A DNA stretch of 64,000 nucleotides from Bacteroidales bacterium UBA6851 (GTDB lineage: Bacteria; Bacteroidota; Bacteroidia; Bacteroidales; UBA932): contig DKDJ01000010.1 in NCBI GenBank assembly GCA_002451795.1, forward strand, positions 74,295 to 138,294. The letters are read 5' to 3'. Of this stretch, positions 7,965 to 16,558 are shown in pieces (the first letter of the stretch is position 1; every line of letters begins with the position of its first letter). The notes beneath the pieces were generated by a model. It did not search any database. It saw nothing but the letters and a program-made list of their open reading frames with translations, and was not told the DNA's origin. A program made the translations under genes and the position numbers.

Positions 7965-9185
7965 ATGGACCTGCAGGATTTACAAAGATTAAAAAATAAA
8001 TTTGACATCATCGGTAACGACGCATCGTTAAATCACGCTATTGAGACCGCGATTGCCGTGGCTCCCACCGACCTCGCAGTACTTGTAACTGGGGAGAGCG
8101 GAGTCGGTAAAGACGTCATTCCGAGAATAATACATCAGAATAGCCGTAGAAGAACCGGCAGGTACCTCGCAGTAAACTGTGGAGCCATCCCAGAAGGTAC
8201 CATCAATGCGGAACTTTTCGGACATGAGAAAGGGGCTTTCACTGGAGCGATAGGAGAAAGAAAGGGATATTTTGAGGAAGCCGATGGTGGCACGCTATTC
8301 CTCGATGAGATAGGAGAGCTCCCGAAGGAGACTCAAGCTCTGCTATTGAGAGTGCTTCAGAACGGAGAATACCTTAAAGTCGGTTCTTCGAAAGTCGAGA
8401 AGACAGATGTCAGGGTAATAGCCGCCACAAACGTCAATCTTGCTTACGCGGTGGCCACCGGGAAATTTAGAGAAGACCTATATTATAGGTTATCAGGAAT
8501 TCAGATAAAGGTACCAGCGCTTAGAGATAGAAATAAAGACGACCAATATCTGCTATTCAGGAAGTTCTCATCTGACTTTGCAGAGAAATACAATCTCTGC
8601 AAGATTAGTCTCAGTCACGATGCCATATCAGCGCTCACCTCATACAGGTGGCCCGGCAACATTAGACAGCTCAAGAACGTAGCCGAGACCGTCACGGCCC
8701 TGGAATCTAAGCCTATGAGCCCTGGCCAGGAAAGGATAGAAATAGGAGTCGAAAGGCTTGAAGAGTATATCCCGAAAGAGCAGGGTTCGCTCATGGTAGC
8801 GGAAGATAGCGGCGCTTCCGGAGGCATGAGCAGTAGCGAAAAGGAGCAGATTGTCAAGGCATTCTACCTTCTCAAGCAGGAGGTTGACATGCTCAAGGAG
8901 AAATTGGAAAGTCTGTCAGAGTCAGGCACTTCACCTAGGCACGATGCTGATGCCCCTAGACTCATCGCTGACTTTGATAAAGAGGCGACCAGCCTGCATA
9001 AAAAAACAGATGCCCCGCAAGAGCATGAAGAATTTCCGTCAGCGACTTCTATGGAAGAAGCCAACGATCTTCTTATCAAAAGGTGCCTTGCCAAACACGA
9101 CGGAAAAGTCAAGCCAGCCGCGGAAGAACTCGGCATATCAGAGAGGACAATATACCGGAAGCTGGCCAAAATGAAAATGAAATGA
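7965..9185 (+). CDS. Sigma-54-dependent transcriptional activator (no receiver domain)
   Basis: 406 residues. An AAA+ sigma-54 interaction domain fills residues about 15-250: Walker A GESGVGKD at 43-50, the sigma-54-contacting GAFTGA at 90-95, Walker B LFLDEIGE at 111-118 and RWPGNIRQL near the end of the domain. There is no N-terminal response-regulator domain. After the ATPase come a variable linker and a C-terminal Fis-type helix-turn-helix (PAAEELGISERTIYRKL). The ATG at 7965 is preferred to a TTG at 7956, which overlaps the promoter element. It overlaps lptE by four bases (ATGA). Its targets are unknown. Linkage to lptE and secG, a common Bacteroidales arrangement, hints at envelope regulation. 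Confidence 0.9.
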   Translation: MDLQDLQRLKNKFDIIGNDASLNHAIETAIAVAPTDLAVLVTGESGVGKDVIPRIIHQNSRRRTGRYLAVNCGAIPEGTINAELFGHEKGAFTGAIGERKGYFEEADGGTLFLDEIGELPKETQALLLRVLQNGEYLKVGSSKVEKTDVRVIAATNVNLAYAVATGKFREDLYYRLSGIQIKVPALRDRNKDDQYLLFRKFSSDFAEKYNLCKISLSHDAISALTSYRWPGNIRQLKNVAETVTALESKPMSPGQERIEIGVERLEEYIPKEQGSLMVAEDSGASGGMSSSEKEQIVKAFYLLKQEVDMLKEKLESLSESGTSPRHDADAPRLIADFDKEATSLHKKTDAPQEHEEFPSATSMEEANDLLIKRCLAKHDGKVKPAAEELGISERTIYRKLAKMKMK

Positions 9186-9682
9186 GGAAGTGGATTGGAA
9201 TAATCATAGCCACACTCATTGTGTGTTCTTGTGGCATATATTCATTTTCAGGCACATCCATACAACCTGATGTCACTACTGTGTCCATTGACCTATTCGA
9301 GTACAAAGCTCTCAAGGTCAATCCGACTCTTAGCAACGACCTCACAGAGGGGCTAAAGACCAAATTCAGACAGATGACCAGGCTCGAGCAGGTAGAAGAG
9401 GACGCAGATCTGGAAATAACTGGAGAGGTAACTGGATACGCCATAAGCTCATCGTCTATCACCGCCGACGAAGTTGCAGCAAGCAACAAACTGACTATCA
9501 CGGTAAAAGCATCATTTGCCAACCGGAAATACCCGGAAGATGACTTTACTGATAAGTCATTCTCCGGATATGCAGAATATGACTCCAACCAGACTTTCGA
9601 ATCGGTGGAAGCCACACTCACTGCGGAGATTGTAGAAAAGATCGTGGACGACATCTTCAATGCAAGCGTGGCCCAATGGTAA
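9182..9682 (+). CDS. lptE: LPS assembly lipoprotein LptE
   Basis: 166 residues. A short lipoprotein signal leads to TLIVCSCGIYS, with the lipobox Cys just before GIYSFSG, the typical start of Bacteroidota LptE. The rest is a small alpha/beta domain (TTVSIDLFEYKA, LEQVEEDADLEITGEVTGY). LptE plugs the LptD barrel in the outer membrane and helps deliver LPS to the surface. Starting at 9182 gives an ATGA overlap with the upstream activator. The stop overlaps the next start by seven bases, so the genes are translationally coupled. Confidence 0.9.
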   Translation: MRKWIGIIIATLIVCSCGIYSFSGTSIQPDVTTVSIDLFEYKALKVNPTLSNDLTEGLKTKFRQMTRLEQVEEDADLEITGEVTGYAISSSSITADEVAASNKLTITVKASFANRKYPEDDFTDKSFSGYAEYDSNQTFESVEATLTAEIVEKIVDDIFNASVAQW

Positions 9683-10260
9683 AAAAGCTTGACATACACA
9701 GCCTTAATTCAGAAGAGTTGCGTGGCATCATAGAGCTATATCCGTGGTATGCCGGCGGTCGCATGGAGTACTTTCTGAGGATGAAAGAACTCGGAGCGGC
9801 AGCAGAAAGCATAGCGGAGCAAACAGCTCTGTACATGCCATCCAGAAAAAAAATAAGAGATCTATCTATAAAGAAGGACAGAGCCGACTGCTCTGATACC
9901 AATGCGCATCTACTTGTCAGCAGCATAATTGAGCCAGAGCCTAAAGAAAAAGTACGTGTGGTATATGCCGTAGCTGGTGGAGACTATTTCTCTCAAGCCC
10001 AATACAACGAAGTGAAAGAGGAATCAGATAGCATATTCTCACGATTTGCATCCAAAGCAAGAGAAGAGGGATATAAAGATATTCCAGAATCAGAACAGAA
10101 CGATTTCTGCACCGAAACTCTTGCCAAAATCTACCTCGAGCAGGACTATATTGACCAGGCAATAGACATTTATTCCAAACTAATCTTGCGTTATCCGGAA
10201 AAAAGTGTTTACTTTGCATCCCTTATTGAAGAAATAAAACAAAAAAAAGATAACAGATGA
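9676..10260 (+). CDS. TPR-like protein of the lptE-secG operon, unknown function
   Basis: 194 residues, soluble, with no signal peptide. The N-terminal part has LRGIIELYPWYAGGRMEYFL. The C-terminal part has a tetratricopeptide-like helix pair (TETLAKIYLEQDYIDQAIDI, YSKLILRYPEKSVYFASLIE). It is conserved in position between lptE and secG in many Bacteroidales. It is coupled to both neighbours by overlapping start and stop codons. No enzymatic motif was seen. A scaffolding role at the envelope is only a guess. Confidence 0.7.
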   Translation: MVKKLDIHSLNSEELRGIIELYPWYAGGRMEYFLRMKELGAAAESIAEQTALYMPSRKKIRDLSIKKDRADCSDTNAHLLVSSIIEPEPKEKVRVVYAVAGGDYFSQAQYNEVKEESDSIFSRFASKAREEGYKDIPESEQNDFCTETLAKIYLEQDYIDQAIDIYSKLILRYPEKSVYFASLIEEIKQKKDNR

Positions 10261-10607
10261 ACGTAGTATTTATCATTCTGACCGTACTCATCGTCATTGC
10301 GGCGATTTTGCTTATCGGCGTGGTGCTGCTTCAAAACAGTAAAGGAGATGGTATGGCGAGCAATTTCGTAGCAGGAAATCAGACATTCGGTGTACGTCAG
10401 ACTGCTGATATCCTCGAGAAGATCACATGGGGATTGGTAGCATTTATCCTTGTTGTTTCCATCGTTGCATCATTCACCACAGGTTCCAAGAAGACTGGTA
10501 TCGACATCACCAACAAGATTGAGAACGCTGCAAGTACCGAGCAGCCAGCTTTCCCTACTGCTCCTATTCAGCAGGACGCTCCTACAACAGAGAATAACGC
10601 AGAATAA
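10257..10607 (+). CDS. secG: Preprotein translocase subunit SecG
   Basis: 116 residues, with two membrane segments (about residues 3-23 and 55-77) separated by the SecG signature LLQNSKGDGMASNF. SecG is the accessory subunit of the SecYEG channel in the inner membrane. The C-terminal tail is polar and rich in Ala, Pro and Gln, as is usual in this phylum. It overlaps the preceding TPR-like gene by four bases and is the last gene of that operon. Confidence 0.93.
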   Translation: MNVVFIILTVLIVIAAILLIGVVLLQNSKGDGMASNFVAGNQTFGVRQTADILEKITWGLVAFILVVSIVASFTTGSKKTGIDITNKIENAASTEQPAFPTAPIQQDAPTTENNAE

Positions 10608-10614
10608 TTCTTTT

Positions 10615-10661
10615 ACTGACAATTTGTCAGTGGAATATAATTTGAACCGACAATCGTCGGT
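10615..10661 (+). promoter_or_regulatory. Twin palindromes upstream of clpB, candidate heat-shock operator
   Basis: A perfect inverted repeat ACTGACA-ATT-TGTCAGT (10615-10631) sits immediately before an A+T-rich box with ATAATTTG (10637-10644). A second repeat, ACCGAC-AATC-GTCGGT, is at 10646-10661. Position just before clpB and symmetry suggest a repressor or activator site and a leader hairpin. It is not CIRCE. Confidence 0.45.
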
Positions 10662-10728
10662 CCCGCAAAGGTCCGGCGGTTGTTTGTTACTTATTGCCGG
10701 AGCCATAGCGGAAAAAGGAGAATAAAAT

Positions 10729-12780
10729 ATGGCAAAAGAATATGAATTTTTAAGTAAGTACGCTATCAACCTCAATGATGCTGCATCCAAAGGAAAGCTC
10801 GACCCTGTCATAGGCAGGGATGAGGAGATCCGAAGGGTTCTTCAGATATTGAGCAGACGTACGAAAAACAACCCGATACTTGTGGGTGAACCTGGTGTAG
10901 GTAAAACAGCTATTTCTGAAGGAATCGCTCAGAAGATCGTCAACGGTGAAGTACCAGAGAACCTTAAGAACAGACTTATCTTTTCTCTTGATATGGGCGC
11001 CTTGATTGCAGGTGCAAAATATCAGGGAGAGTTTGAGGAAAGGCTTAAAGGGGTAGTCAAGGAGGTCGTGGAGAGCGATGGTGAGATTATATTGTTCATT
11101 GATGAGATTCACACCCTCGTCGGTGCAGGTCGATCTTCAGGTGCCATGGATGCGTCCAACATCCTCAAGCCGGCACTTGCAAGGGGTGAACTTAGAACTA
11201 TTGGTTCTACGACTCTTGACGAGTACCAGAAGTATTTCGAGCAGGACAAAGCCCTGGAGCGCCGTTTCCAGAAAGTAATGGTGGATGAGCCAACTCCGGC
11301 AGAGTCAATTTCCATACTTCGTGGACTTAAGGAGAAATACGAGAACCATCATCGTGTAAGCATTGAAGATGACGCGCTCATTGCCGCTGTCAATCTCAGC
11401 CATAGGTATATCAACAACCGATTCCTTCCGGATAAGGCCATTGACCTTGTGGATGAGGCAGCGTCAAAGCTCAGGCTTGAGATGAACTCCGTCCCGGAGC
11501 CTATTGCGGAACTTGATAGCAAGATACGTCAATTGGAGATTGAGAAAGAAGCTATCAAAAGAGAAGGAGCAAGTCTGAAGTCAGAAAAACTTGACGAGGA
11601 ACTCAAGAAGAGCAAAGACGAACGCGAAGTACTCTCCAAGAAATGGGACGAGGAGAAAGGTATTGTGACAGAGCTCAACAACCTCAGACAGAATATAGAA
11701 AGCTACAAACACGATGCTGCAGTGGCAGAGAGGTCTGGAGACTATGGTAAGGTTGCCGAGATCCGATACGGCAAACTCGCGCAAGCCCAGCAGCGTCTCG
11801 ATGAACTGACCAAGAAACAGGCAGCCATCAAGGATCCGATTATCACCGAGTCCGTTACCCCGGAAGACATTGCGGAGGTAGTGGCAAGGTGGACCGGTAT
11901 TCCAGTGAACAGGATGCTTGAGAGCGAGAAAGAGAAGTTGCTCCGTATGGAAAGCGTGCTTCACAAGAGGGTTGTCGGCCAGGACAAGGCGATAAGCGCA
12001 GTTTCAGATGCAGTCAGAAGAAGCCGTGCCGGTCTATCCAACGAGCATCGCCCGATAGGCTCATTCCTGTTTCTCGGAACCACTGGTGTAGGTAAGACTG
12101 AACTTGCAAAAGCTCTTGCCGAATTCCTCTTCAACGATGAGTCCATGATGACGCGTATTGATATGAGTGAGTATCAGGAAAGTCACACTGTGAGCCGTCT
12201 TATTGGTGCTCCTCCAGGATACGTGGGATACGATGAGGGTGGTCAGCTTACCGAAGCGGTCAGGCGTAAACCTTATTCAGTGGTGCTTCTTGATGAGATA
12301 GAGAAGGCCCATCCTGACGTATTTAACATTCTGCTTCAGGTACTTGATGACGGACGTCTGACCGACAACAAAGGCCGCACCGTCGATTTCAAGAATACCA
12401 TCCTGATCATGACCTCCAACCTCAGGTATGATGACTTGAAGACACGTATGCGTCCGGAATTCCTCAATCGAATCGACGAAATCGTCACTTTCGACCCACT
12501 TACGAAAGAGAATATCCGCGAAATCGTCAAGATTCAGATGGAGAGTCTCCGCAAGAAACTTGAAGACGACAATGTGCAGTTGTCATTTACAAAAGCCTTT
12601 GAGGATGACATGGTCGAGAACGGATATGATCCCGAATATGGAGCACGTCCTGTCAAGAGATTGATCCAGAGAGAGTTGGTAAATCAGCTTGCAAAGGAGA
12701 TTCTTGAGGGTAAGATACGTAAGGATAGCAGAATAGTCGTAGACTGCGTAGATGGACAGACGGTCCTTCGCAACTCGTAA
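10729..12780 (+). CDS. clpB: ClpB disaggregase lacking the N-domain
   Basis: 683 residues, against about 860 for typical ClpB. The Hsp100 disaggregase threads aggregated protein through a hexameric ring, working with DnaK. The first ATPase has GEPGVGKT at residues 53-60, and the second has GTTGVGKTE at 450-458. The coiled-coil middle domain is complete (about 260-385, including AERSGDYGKVAEIRYGKL). The usual N-terminal substrate-recruiting domain of about 145 residues is missing: the protein starts at the linker before D1 (LSKYAINLNDAASKGKLDP). A good RBS-like GGAG precedes the ATG, and there is no room for an N-domain downstream of secG. In D2, only about ten residues separate the sensor-1 Asn564 from RPEFLNR (575-581), where relatives have 30 or more. 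Confidence 0.93.
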   Translation: MAKEYEFLSKYAINLNDAASKGKLDPVIGRDEEIRRVLQILSRRTKNNPILVGEPGVGKTAISEGIAQKIVNGEVPENLKNRLIFSLDMGALIAGAKYQGEFEERLKGVVKEVVESDGEIILFIDEIHTLVGAGRSSGAMDASNILKPALARGELRTIGSTTLDEYQKYFEQDKALERRFQKVMVDEPTPAESISILRGLKEKYENHHRVSIEDDALIAAVNLSHRYINNRFLPDKAIDLVDEAASKLRLEMNSVPEPIAELDSKIRQLEIEKEAIKREGASLKSEKLDEELKKSKDEREVLSKKWDEEKGIVTELNNLRQNIESYKHDAAVAERSGDYGKVAEIRYGKLAQAQQRLDELTKKQAAIKDPIITESVTPEDIAEVVARWTGIPVNRMLESEKEKLLRMESVLHKRVVGQDKAISAVSDAVRRSRAGLSNEHRPIGSFLFLGTTGVGKTELAKALAEFLFNDESMMTRIDMSEYQESHTVSRLIGAPPGYVGYDEGGQLTEAVRRKPYSVVLLDEIEKAHPDVFNILLQVLDDGRLTDNKGRTVDFKNTILIMTSNLRYDDLKTRMRPEFLNRIDEIVTFDPLTKENIREIVKIQMESLRKKLEDDNVQLSFTKAFEDDMVENGYDPEYGARPVKRLIQRELVNQLAKEILEGKIRKDSRIVVDCVDGQTVLRNS

Positions 12781-12810
12781 AAGAAGATTTGCAAAAAAGT
12801 CATAAAAAAA

Positions 12811-12841
12811 TTTGCATTTCAAAAAAAACTCCGTACCTTTG
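12811..12841 (+). promoter_or_regulatory. Promoter of tRNA-Gly
   Basis: TTTG (12811-12814), 19-base spacer, then TACCTTTG (12834-12841), 31 bases before the mature tRNA. A textbook Bacteroidota promoter. Confidence 0.8.
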
Positions 12842-12872
12842 CAATCCCAACCGCAAGGTACGGGGTTAAAAT

Positions 12873-12945
12873 GCGGAAATAGCTCAGTTGGTAGAGCGCA
12901 ACCTTGCCAAGGTTGAGGTCGCGGGTCCGAGCCCCGTTTTCCGCT
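12873..12945 (+). tRNA. tRNA-Gly (GCC)
   Basis: 73-base cloverleaf with acceptor stem GCGGAAA/TTTCCGC, D-arm GCTCAGTTGGTAGAGC, anticodon stem CAACC/GGTTG with loop TTGCCAA (anticodon GCC), T-loop TCCGAGC and discriminator T. CCA is encoded directly after it (12946-12948). It has its own promoter and terminator. Confidence 0.96.
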
Positions 12946-12950
12946 CCAAG

Positions 12951-12984
12951 AAAAAAGCCTTACAGAATTCTGCAAGGCTTTTTT
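12951..12984 (+). terminator. Terminator of tRNA-Gly
   Basis: Stem AAAAAAGCCTT / AAGGCTTTTTT around a twelve-base loop, ending in a T run. The A-tract/T-tract symmetry means it could also stop minus-strand readthrough. Confidence 0.85.
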
Positions 12985-13035
12985 GTATATAGTACACATC
13001 TGGGGATAAGGGTATAGCCTATAATAGGCTGTACT

Positions 13036-15855
13036 TCATCGAACATAGACAACATTATCCCCTGATATAAAGTCTCCTTGATACACACCGTCATCAAGAA
13101 GCCGGTTGATTATAGATACTTCCTTATTTTTTTCATCAATCAGGGCATCTAGAGCATCAGAATAGGAAGATAACATCTGAGCCGCACTCTTTATCAGTTT
13201 CCCAACGGAGAAGGCGCCAAGTCCCAATTCAGGCAGAGAAATATTTGCATTTGCCTGAGAAATCTTCATCAGCGAAATCTCCTGCTTAAGATTTTGAGCA
13301 ATACCGATAACAGAGTTAATATACGCCAGCGCCTCCGGGAAAGTTAAAGGCCTGCCGTCTGCAGATATCTGCACCTTCCTAAAATTCACTCCATTATGAT
13401 CTGTTACACATACTGCACTTGTCGTAAGAGGAGAATAGTAACCCACATCTTCCAACCGATTCATATTAACATCGTATAGTAAATTTTCTACAAACACTGG
13501 CCGCGACAACTTGGACGCACCAATAAAGCCGTCTATCCGTTTCTTAAGCTCAGCGCAGTCATGGAAATAATCATCGATATATTTGACATTACAATATTTA
13601 GGTTCCTCCCACTCAATGCTTCTGCGCTCAAATCCAATTACCGGAAGTTCGTATGGTTCCACCGTCGCTTTCAAGCCAGCATAACCGTCACCAGAAGAAA
13701 CCTCAGTAAAAACCGCACCCTTGGTGACCCGCACATCATAGAACAAATAAGGTACCGAACTCGTGTCTCCACACTTTAGCCAGAACATAAGTTGATGACA
13801 CTTATTAATAGGTAGAGTAAATGTAGTAGGCGCTGCATTTATATCCAACTCTATCTCATGAAGAATTTCATGATCGCCGCCGATGAGCAGAGTTGTCTTT
13901 GGTTCAAAACCATTTTTCTGATTCTGCATATTCGCAACGGTGAAAGAGACTTGATCATATTCTCCGTATGTATTAAAGGCCGCACACGATGATTCAAGGG
14001 CCGTTCCACCAGCAGCAAGCGCAAGAAACGCCCCGAATGGGCTAACAAGAGTCACCGTTGCACCTCCTACAGCCCCCACAAGAATAGAAGACCCTATCGC
14101 TCCTGCAACGATCCCTGTACCACTGCCTTCTCCACCAAGAGGTCCCATCTCAAGATCAAAATGAACAGATGTACTCAACACGAATCCTTTATTCACCCTT
14201 TCTCCATCAGGCAGGGTAAAATACTCTTTCTTCAATGACCCATCATGGAACTCTGACATACCGAACGGCAGCCCGTTCACATAATGAATATAAGGGGCGC
14301 CAAGGTCAATAAGATCAATTTCGTCTGGAGTCTCAGGCTTGGGATGCACGAAGAGATCGTTCTTCACGGGCTCCCCACGATATACTACCATATCAGCCAC
14401 ACCATAAGCAGGATGCTGCATGGAGACCATGCCGCACTTCTCAATGGTAAGTTTGTGGCACCTGTGAAGAGGAACTATTATGTGCTGATTGGGGGCTGTT
14501 GCCATAAGAGGCATATCTAAAACCACCTCCTGGTCAGCATAAATTTTCAACCTGTCATTCTTGAGGACTCCGCATTTACCAACCCACCCGACAGTAAAAC
14601 TCAAATAGTCAAACTCACCGCCAAGGTTAAAGATGGCGTGAGCCATGGTATTGTCATTGAGAATATTGGTGCTTGACTGAAGTATGACACCTTCCCAAAA
14701 CTTTTCACCTCCCATTGAAAAAGTGACGTGCTGGGACTTACCATTATAGAGGTTCTTACTGGCATCATTTACCCCAGCAAGCGCATAAGGAGGAATGTTT
14801 GAAATCAACTTGCACACATCAGGAAGGTGGCTCAGATCAAGATCGTCAGTAATGGTCTCCTTACCCATTTCCCGCTCATCCGCAACGAGTTCCATACCCT
14901 CCGGATAGGCAGTCATATTCACCACAGCAATAGAAGAGCTTCCGCTCGCCTGCTCGCTTTCTATAGTGAGTTGGCTACACCCGGAAACGTCAAGGACAAC
15001 ATCCTTCGACAACTGCTGCTCTTCTATTTCATATTCAGCTATGACTTTTCCATTGCTGCGGATCGTCAGCCAAGCCCGGCCCAAAGACCCGCCTGTAGAA
15101 TTTACAGGACCGAAAGTCAGCTTCAACTGCTTATACAAACCGCCAAGATTAAACTCCGTCCAGGCAGTCCCCTCACCAATAAGCTGCATATTAGCAGACA
15201 TCAGCAAACCGTTGTCATATTCAACTCCGGAAAGGCGCACAGACTTCACGCCCTCATCTGGGCCAATTTCCTGATGGGCAGAGGACACAAAATATGGCTT
15301 CAAGTCCTTTACAAGGGTAGTAACCTTTTTAGAGGCATTAGTAACCCTTCCTATCTCCCGAGGAGACTGAGATCCTGTCCATAACGTGGCTTCGACAACC
15401 CCTACAGTCACGTCACCATCCACGATCTCGAAACGCAGCACATCCACCCCACTTATATCAAGCGTAATCCGTTCAGGAGCACTATTCGGACTGATGACCT
15501 TATCCAGCAAAATATTGCCATCTCCATAAACGGCAAATACGCCCTTATCTCTGTTCACCTGATGATATGGAGATGTCCCCAGTATGAACATAATATGGGA
15601 GTATTTTCCTTTTAAACTATATTCCACAAAGCCGCGACGCATCGGCCCTTGCAGTATTTGAAGGGCAAATCCATTGTTATAGAGTACTCCACCCAAAGGA
15701 ATTTTCGCATTTGAGAAATCACTTGCCACCGAGAAGCCCAATTTGTCACTTGGCTTCATTGATGTAAGGTAAACTGGAGACTGGGCTATAGCAAAAACAT
15801 TTCCTGCCCAAAGGCTTATTGCAAGAATAAGTAATAGTGTGGACAATTTTTTCAT
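13036..15855 (-). CDS. Secreted multi-domain NPCBM-like protein with glycine-zipper insert
   Basis: 939 residues with a Sec signal peptide (1-23, ending VFA). Four repeats of a beta-sandwich resembling NPCBM carbohydrate-binding modules can be followed at about 25-165, 185-320, 355-495 and 515-715. They share the pattern of an xYxNGF/xxxGVIL strand followed by ANFNLGGxYDxLxFTVG. Within the fourth repeat, residues 571-622 form a Gly/Ala-rich hydrophobic insert with GxxxG spacing (VAGAIGSSILVGAVGG, then FLALAAGGTALES), which looks able to enter a membrane. The C-terminal 200 residues are largely helical. It has no catalytic motif and no T9SS or lipobox signal. The function is unknown; binding of glycans or partner proteins at the cell surface or in the periplasm is inferred. 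It has its own near-leaderless promoter. Confidence 0.7.
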   Translation of the reverse strand: MKKLSTLLLILAISLWAGNVFAIAQSPVYLTSMKPSDKLGFSVASDFSNAKIPLGGVLYNNGFALQILQGPMRRGFVEYSLKGKYSHIMFILGTSPYHQVNRDKGVFAVYGDGNILLDKVISPNSAPERITLDISGVDVLRFEIVDGDVTVGVVEATLWTGSQSPREIGRVTNASKKVTTLVKDLKPYFVSSAHQEIGPDEGVKSVRLSGVEYDNGLLMSANMQLIGEGTAWTEFNLGGLYKQLKLTFGPVNSTGGSLGRAWLTIRSNGKVIAEYEIEEQQLSKDVVLDVSGCSQLTIESEQASGSSSIAVVNMTAYPEGMELVADEREMGKETITDDLDLSHLPDVCKLISNIPPYALAGVNDASKNLYNGKSQHVTFSMGGEKFWEGVILQSSTNILNDNTMAHAIFNLGGEFDYLSFTVGWVGKCGVLKNDRLKIYADQEVVLDMPLMATAPNQHIIVPLHRCHKLTIEKCGMVSMQHPAYGVADMVVYRGEPVKNDLFVHPKPETPDEIDLIDLGAPYIHYVNGLPFGMSEFHDGSLKKEYFTLPDGERVNKGFVLSTSVHFDLEMGPLGGEGSGTGIVAGAIGSSILVGAVGGATVTLVSPFGAFLALAAGGTALESSCAAFNTYGEYDQVSFTVANMQNQKNGFEPKTTLLIGGDHEILHEIELDINAAPTTFTLPINKCHQLMFWLKCGDTSSVPYLFYDVRVTKGAVFTEVSSGDGYAGLKATVEPYELPVIGFERRSIEWEEPKYCNVKYIDDYFHDCAELKKRIDGFIGASKLSRPVFVENLLYDVNMNRLEDVGYYSPLTTSAVCVTDHNGVNFRKVQISADGRPLTFPEALAYINSVIGIAQNLKQEISLMKISQANANISLPELGLGAFSVGKLIKSAAQMLSSYSDALDALIDEKNKEVSIINRLLDDGVYQGDFISGDNVVYVR

Positions 15856-15862
15856 ATATGCA

Positions 15863-15891
15863 CAAATATATGAAAAAATTCTGTAACCAAA
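15863..15891 (-). promoter_or_regulatory. Promoter of the NPCBM-like gene, leaderless start
   Basis: Minus strand: TTTG (15891-15888), a 17-base spacer, then TATATTTG (15870-15863), only seven bases before the ATG at 15855. Confidence 0.6.
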
Positions 15892-15944
15892 AGAAAATCA
15901 GCATAGAATCGCACACCTAATACGAGTGTACGATTCTATCTTTG

Positions 15945-16471
15945 TTATTTGCTGATATTGTTCTCTGGAGTCTCGTACGCAGGGTCCACGACAATATTGA
16001 TGGTCGCCGGAGACGAGATGAGATTACCCACAATATTAGTGCGATAGTTCCGCTTCAGCGGCACTTGGCTTGTCGGGACGGTTGCCACCACTGCATCACT
16101 CGCATCATACAAAGTCAAGACGGCATTAGGGACGACATCCTGATTGACAAGAATGTAATTCATCGAAAGGCAGGTGTATTCAACCGCAGTGCTCGCTCCT
16201 TCCGGCTTTACCTTCAGCGGCTCGGCAAGGATAGGGGCTGAAGTGAATGTTACGCTTGATAGCGGCGTTGACACACTTCCGTCGAAGAGGTTGGGTTTCG
16301 TATATACCACATTATCCAGCTTCACTGACGACTTCACGATAGGGCTTACTGCATCTGCAAGTGCCTTGTCGGCTGCACTGAGTCCGTAGTTGAGCTGGGC
16401 AAATGGTCGCTATGACAATTAGAAGTCTAAGCCTCCCCCCCCCCTAAAATAATGGAGAGTTTTTCTTTCAT
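15945..16471 (-). pseudogene. DUF6562-like lipoprotein remnant
   Basis: About 150 residues of the C-terminal part are readable on the minus strand (LNYGLSAADKALADAVSP through NNISK). They include QVPLKRNYRTNIVGNL and INIVVDPAYE, the signature of DUF6562/fimbrillin-like surface proteins. The frame is closed upstream by a TAG at about 16409. A separate frame starts at an ATG at 16471 (MKEKLSIIL) and runs into a poly-G tract; no length of that tract joins it directly to the C-terminal frame. I therefore read this as a deleted and frameshifted copy of a surface lipoprotein gene. Confidence 0.65.
16435..16444. repeat. Run of ten C (poly-G on the coding strand)
   Basis: Ten consecutive C, nine codons after the minus-strand ATG at 16471 of the DUF6562 remnant. 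It is the longest of the three G/C homopolymers. Confidence 0.9.
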
Positions 16472-16558
16472 GTTAGTCGCTTTATGACAGGGTTCAGTGC
16501 CTGTCGCTTCACAAGTGTTTCACCGCACGCAATTATAATGTTTTTTTGGAAAAAATAA

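Noticed and set aside
10632..10646. Sigma-54 promoter before clpB (TGG-N10-TGA)
   Set aside because: The -12 GC is missing, and the sequence fits a degenerate Bacteroidota -7 box better.
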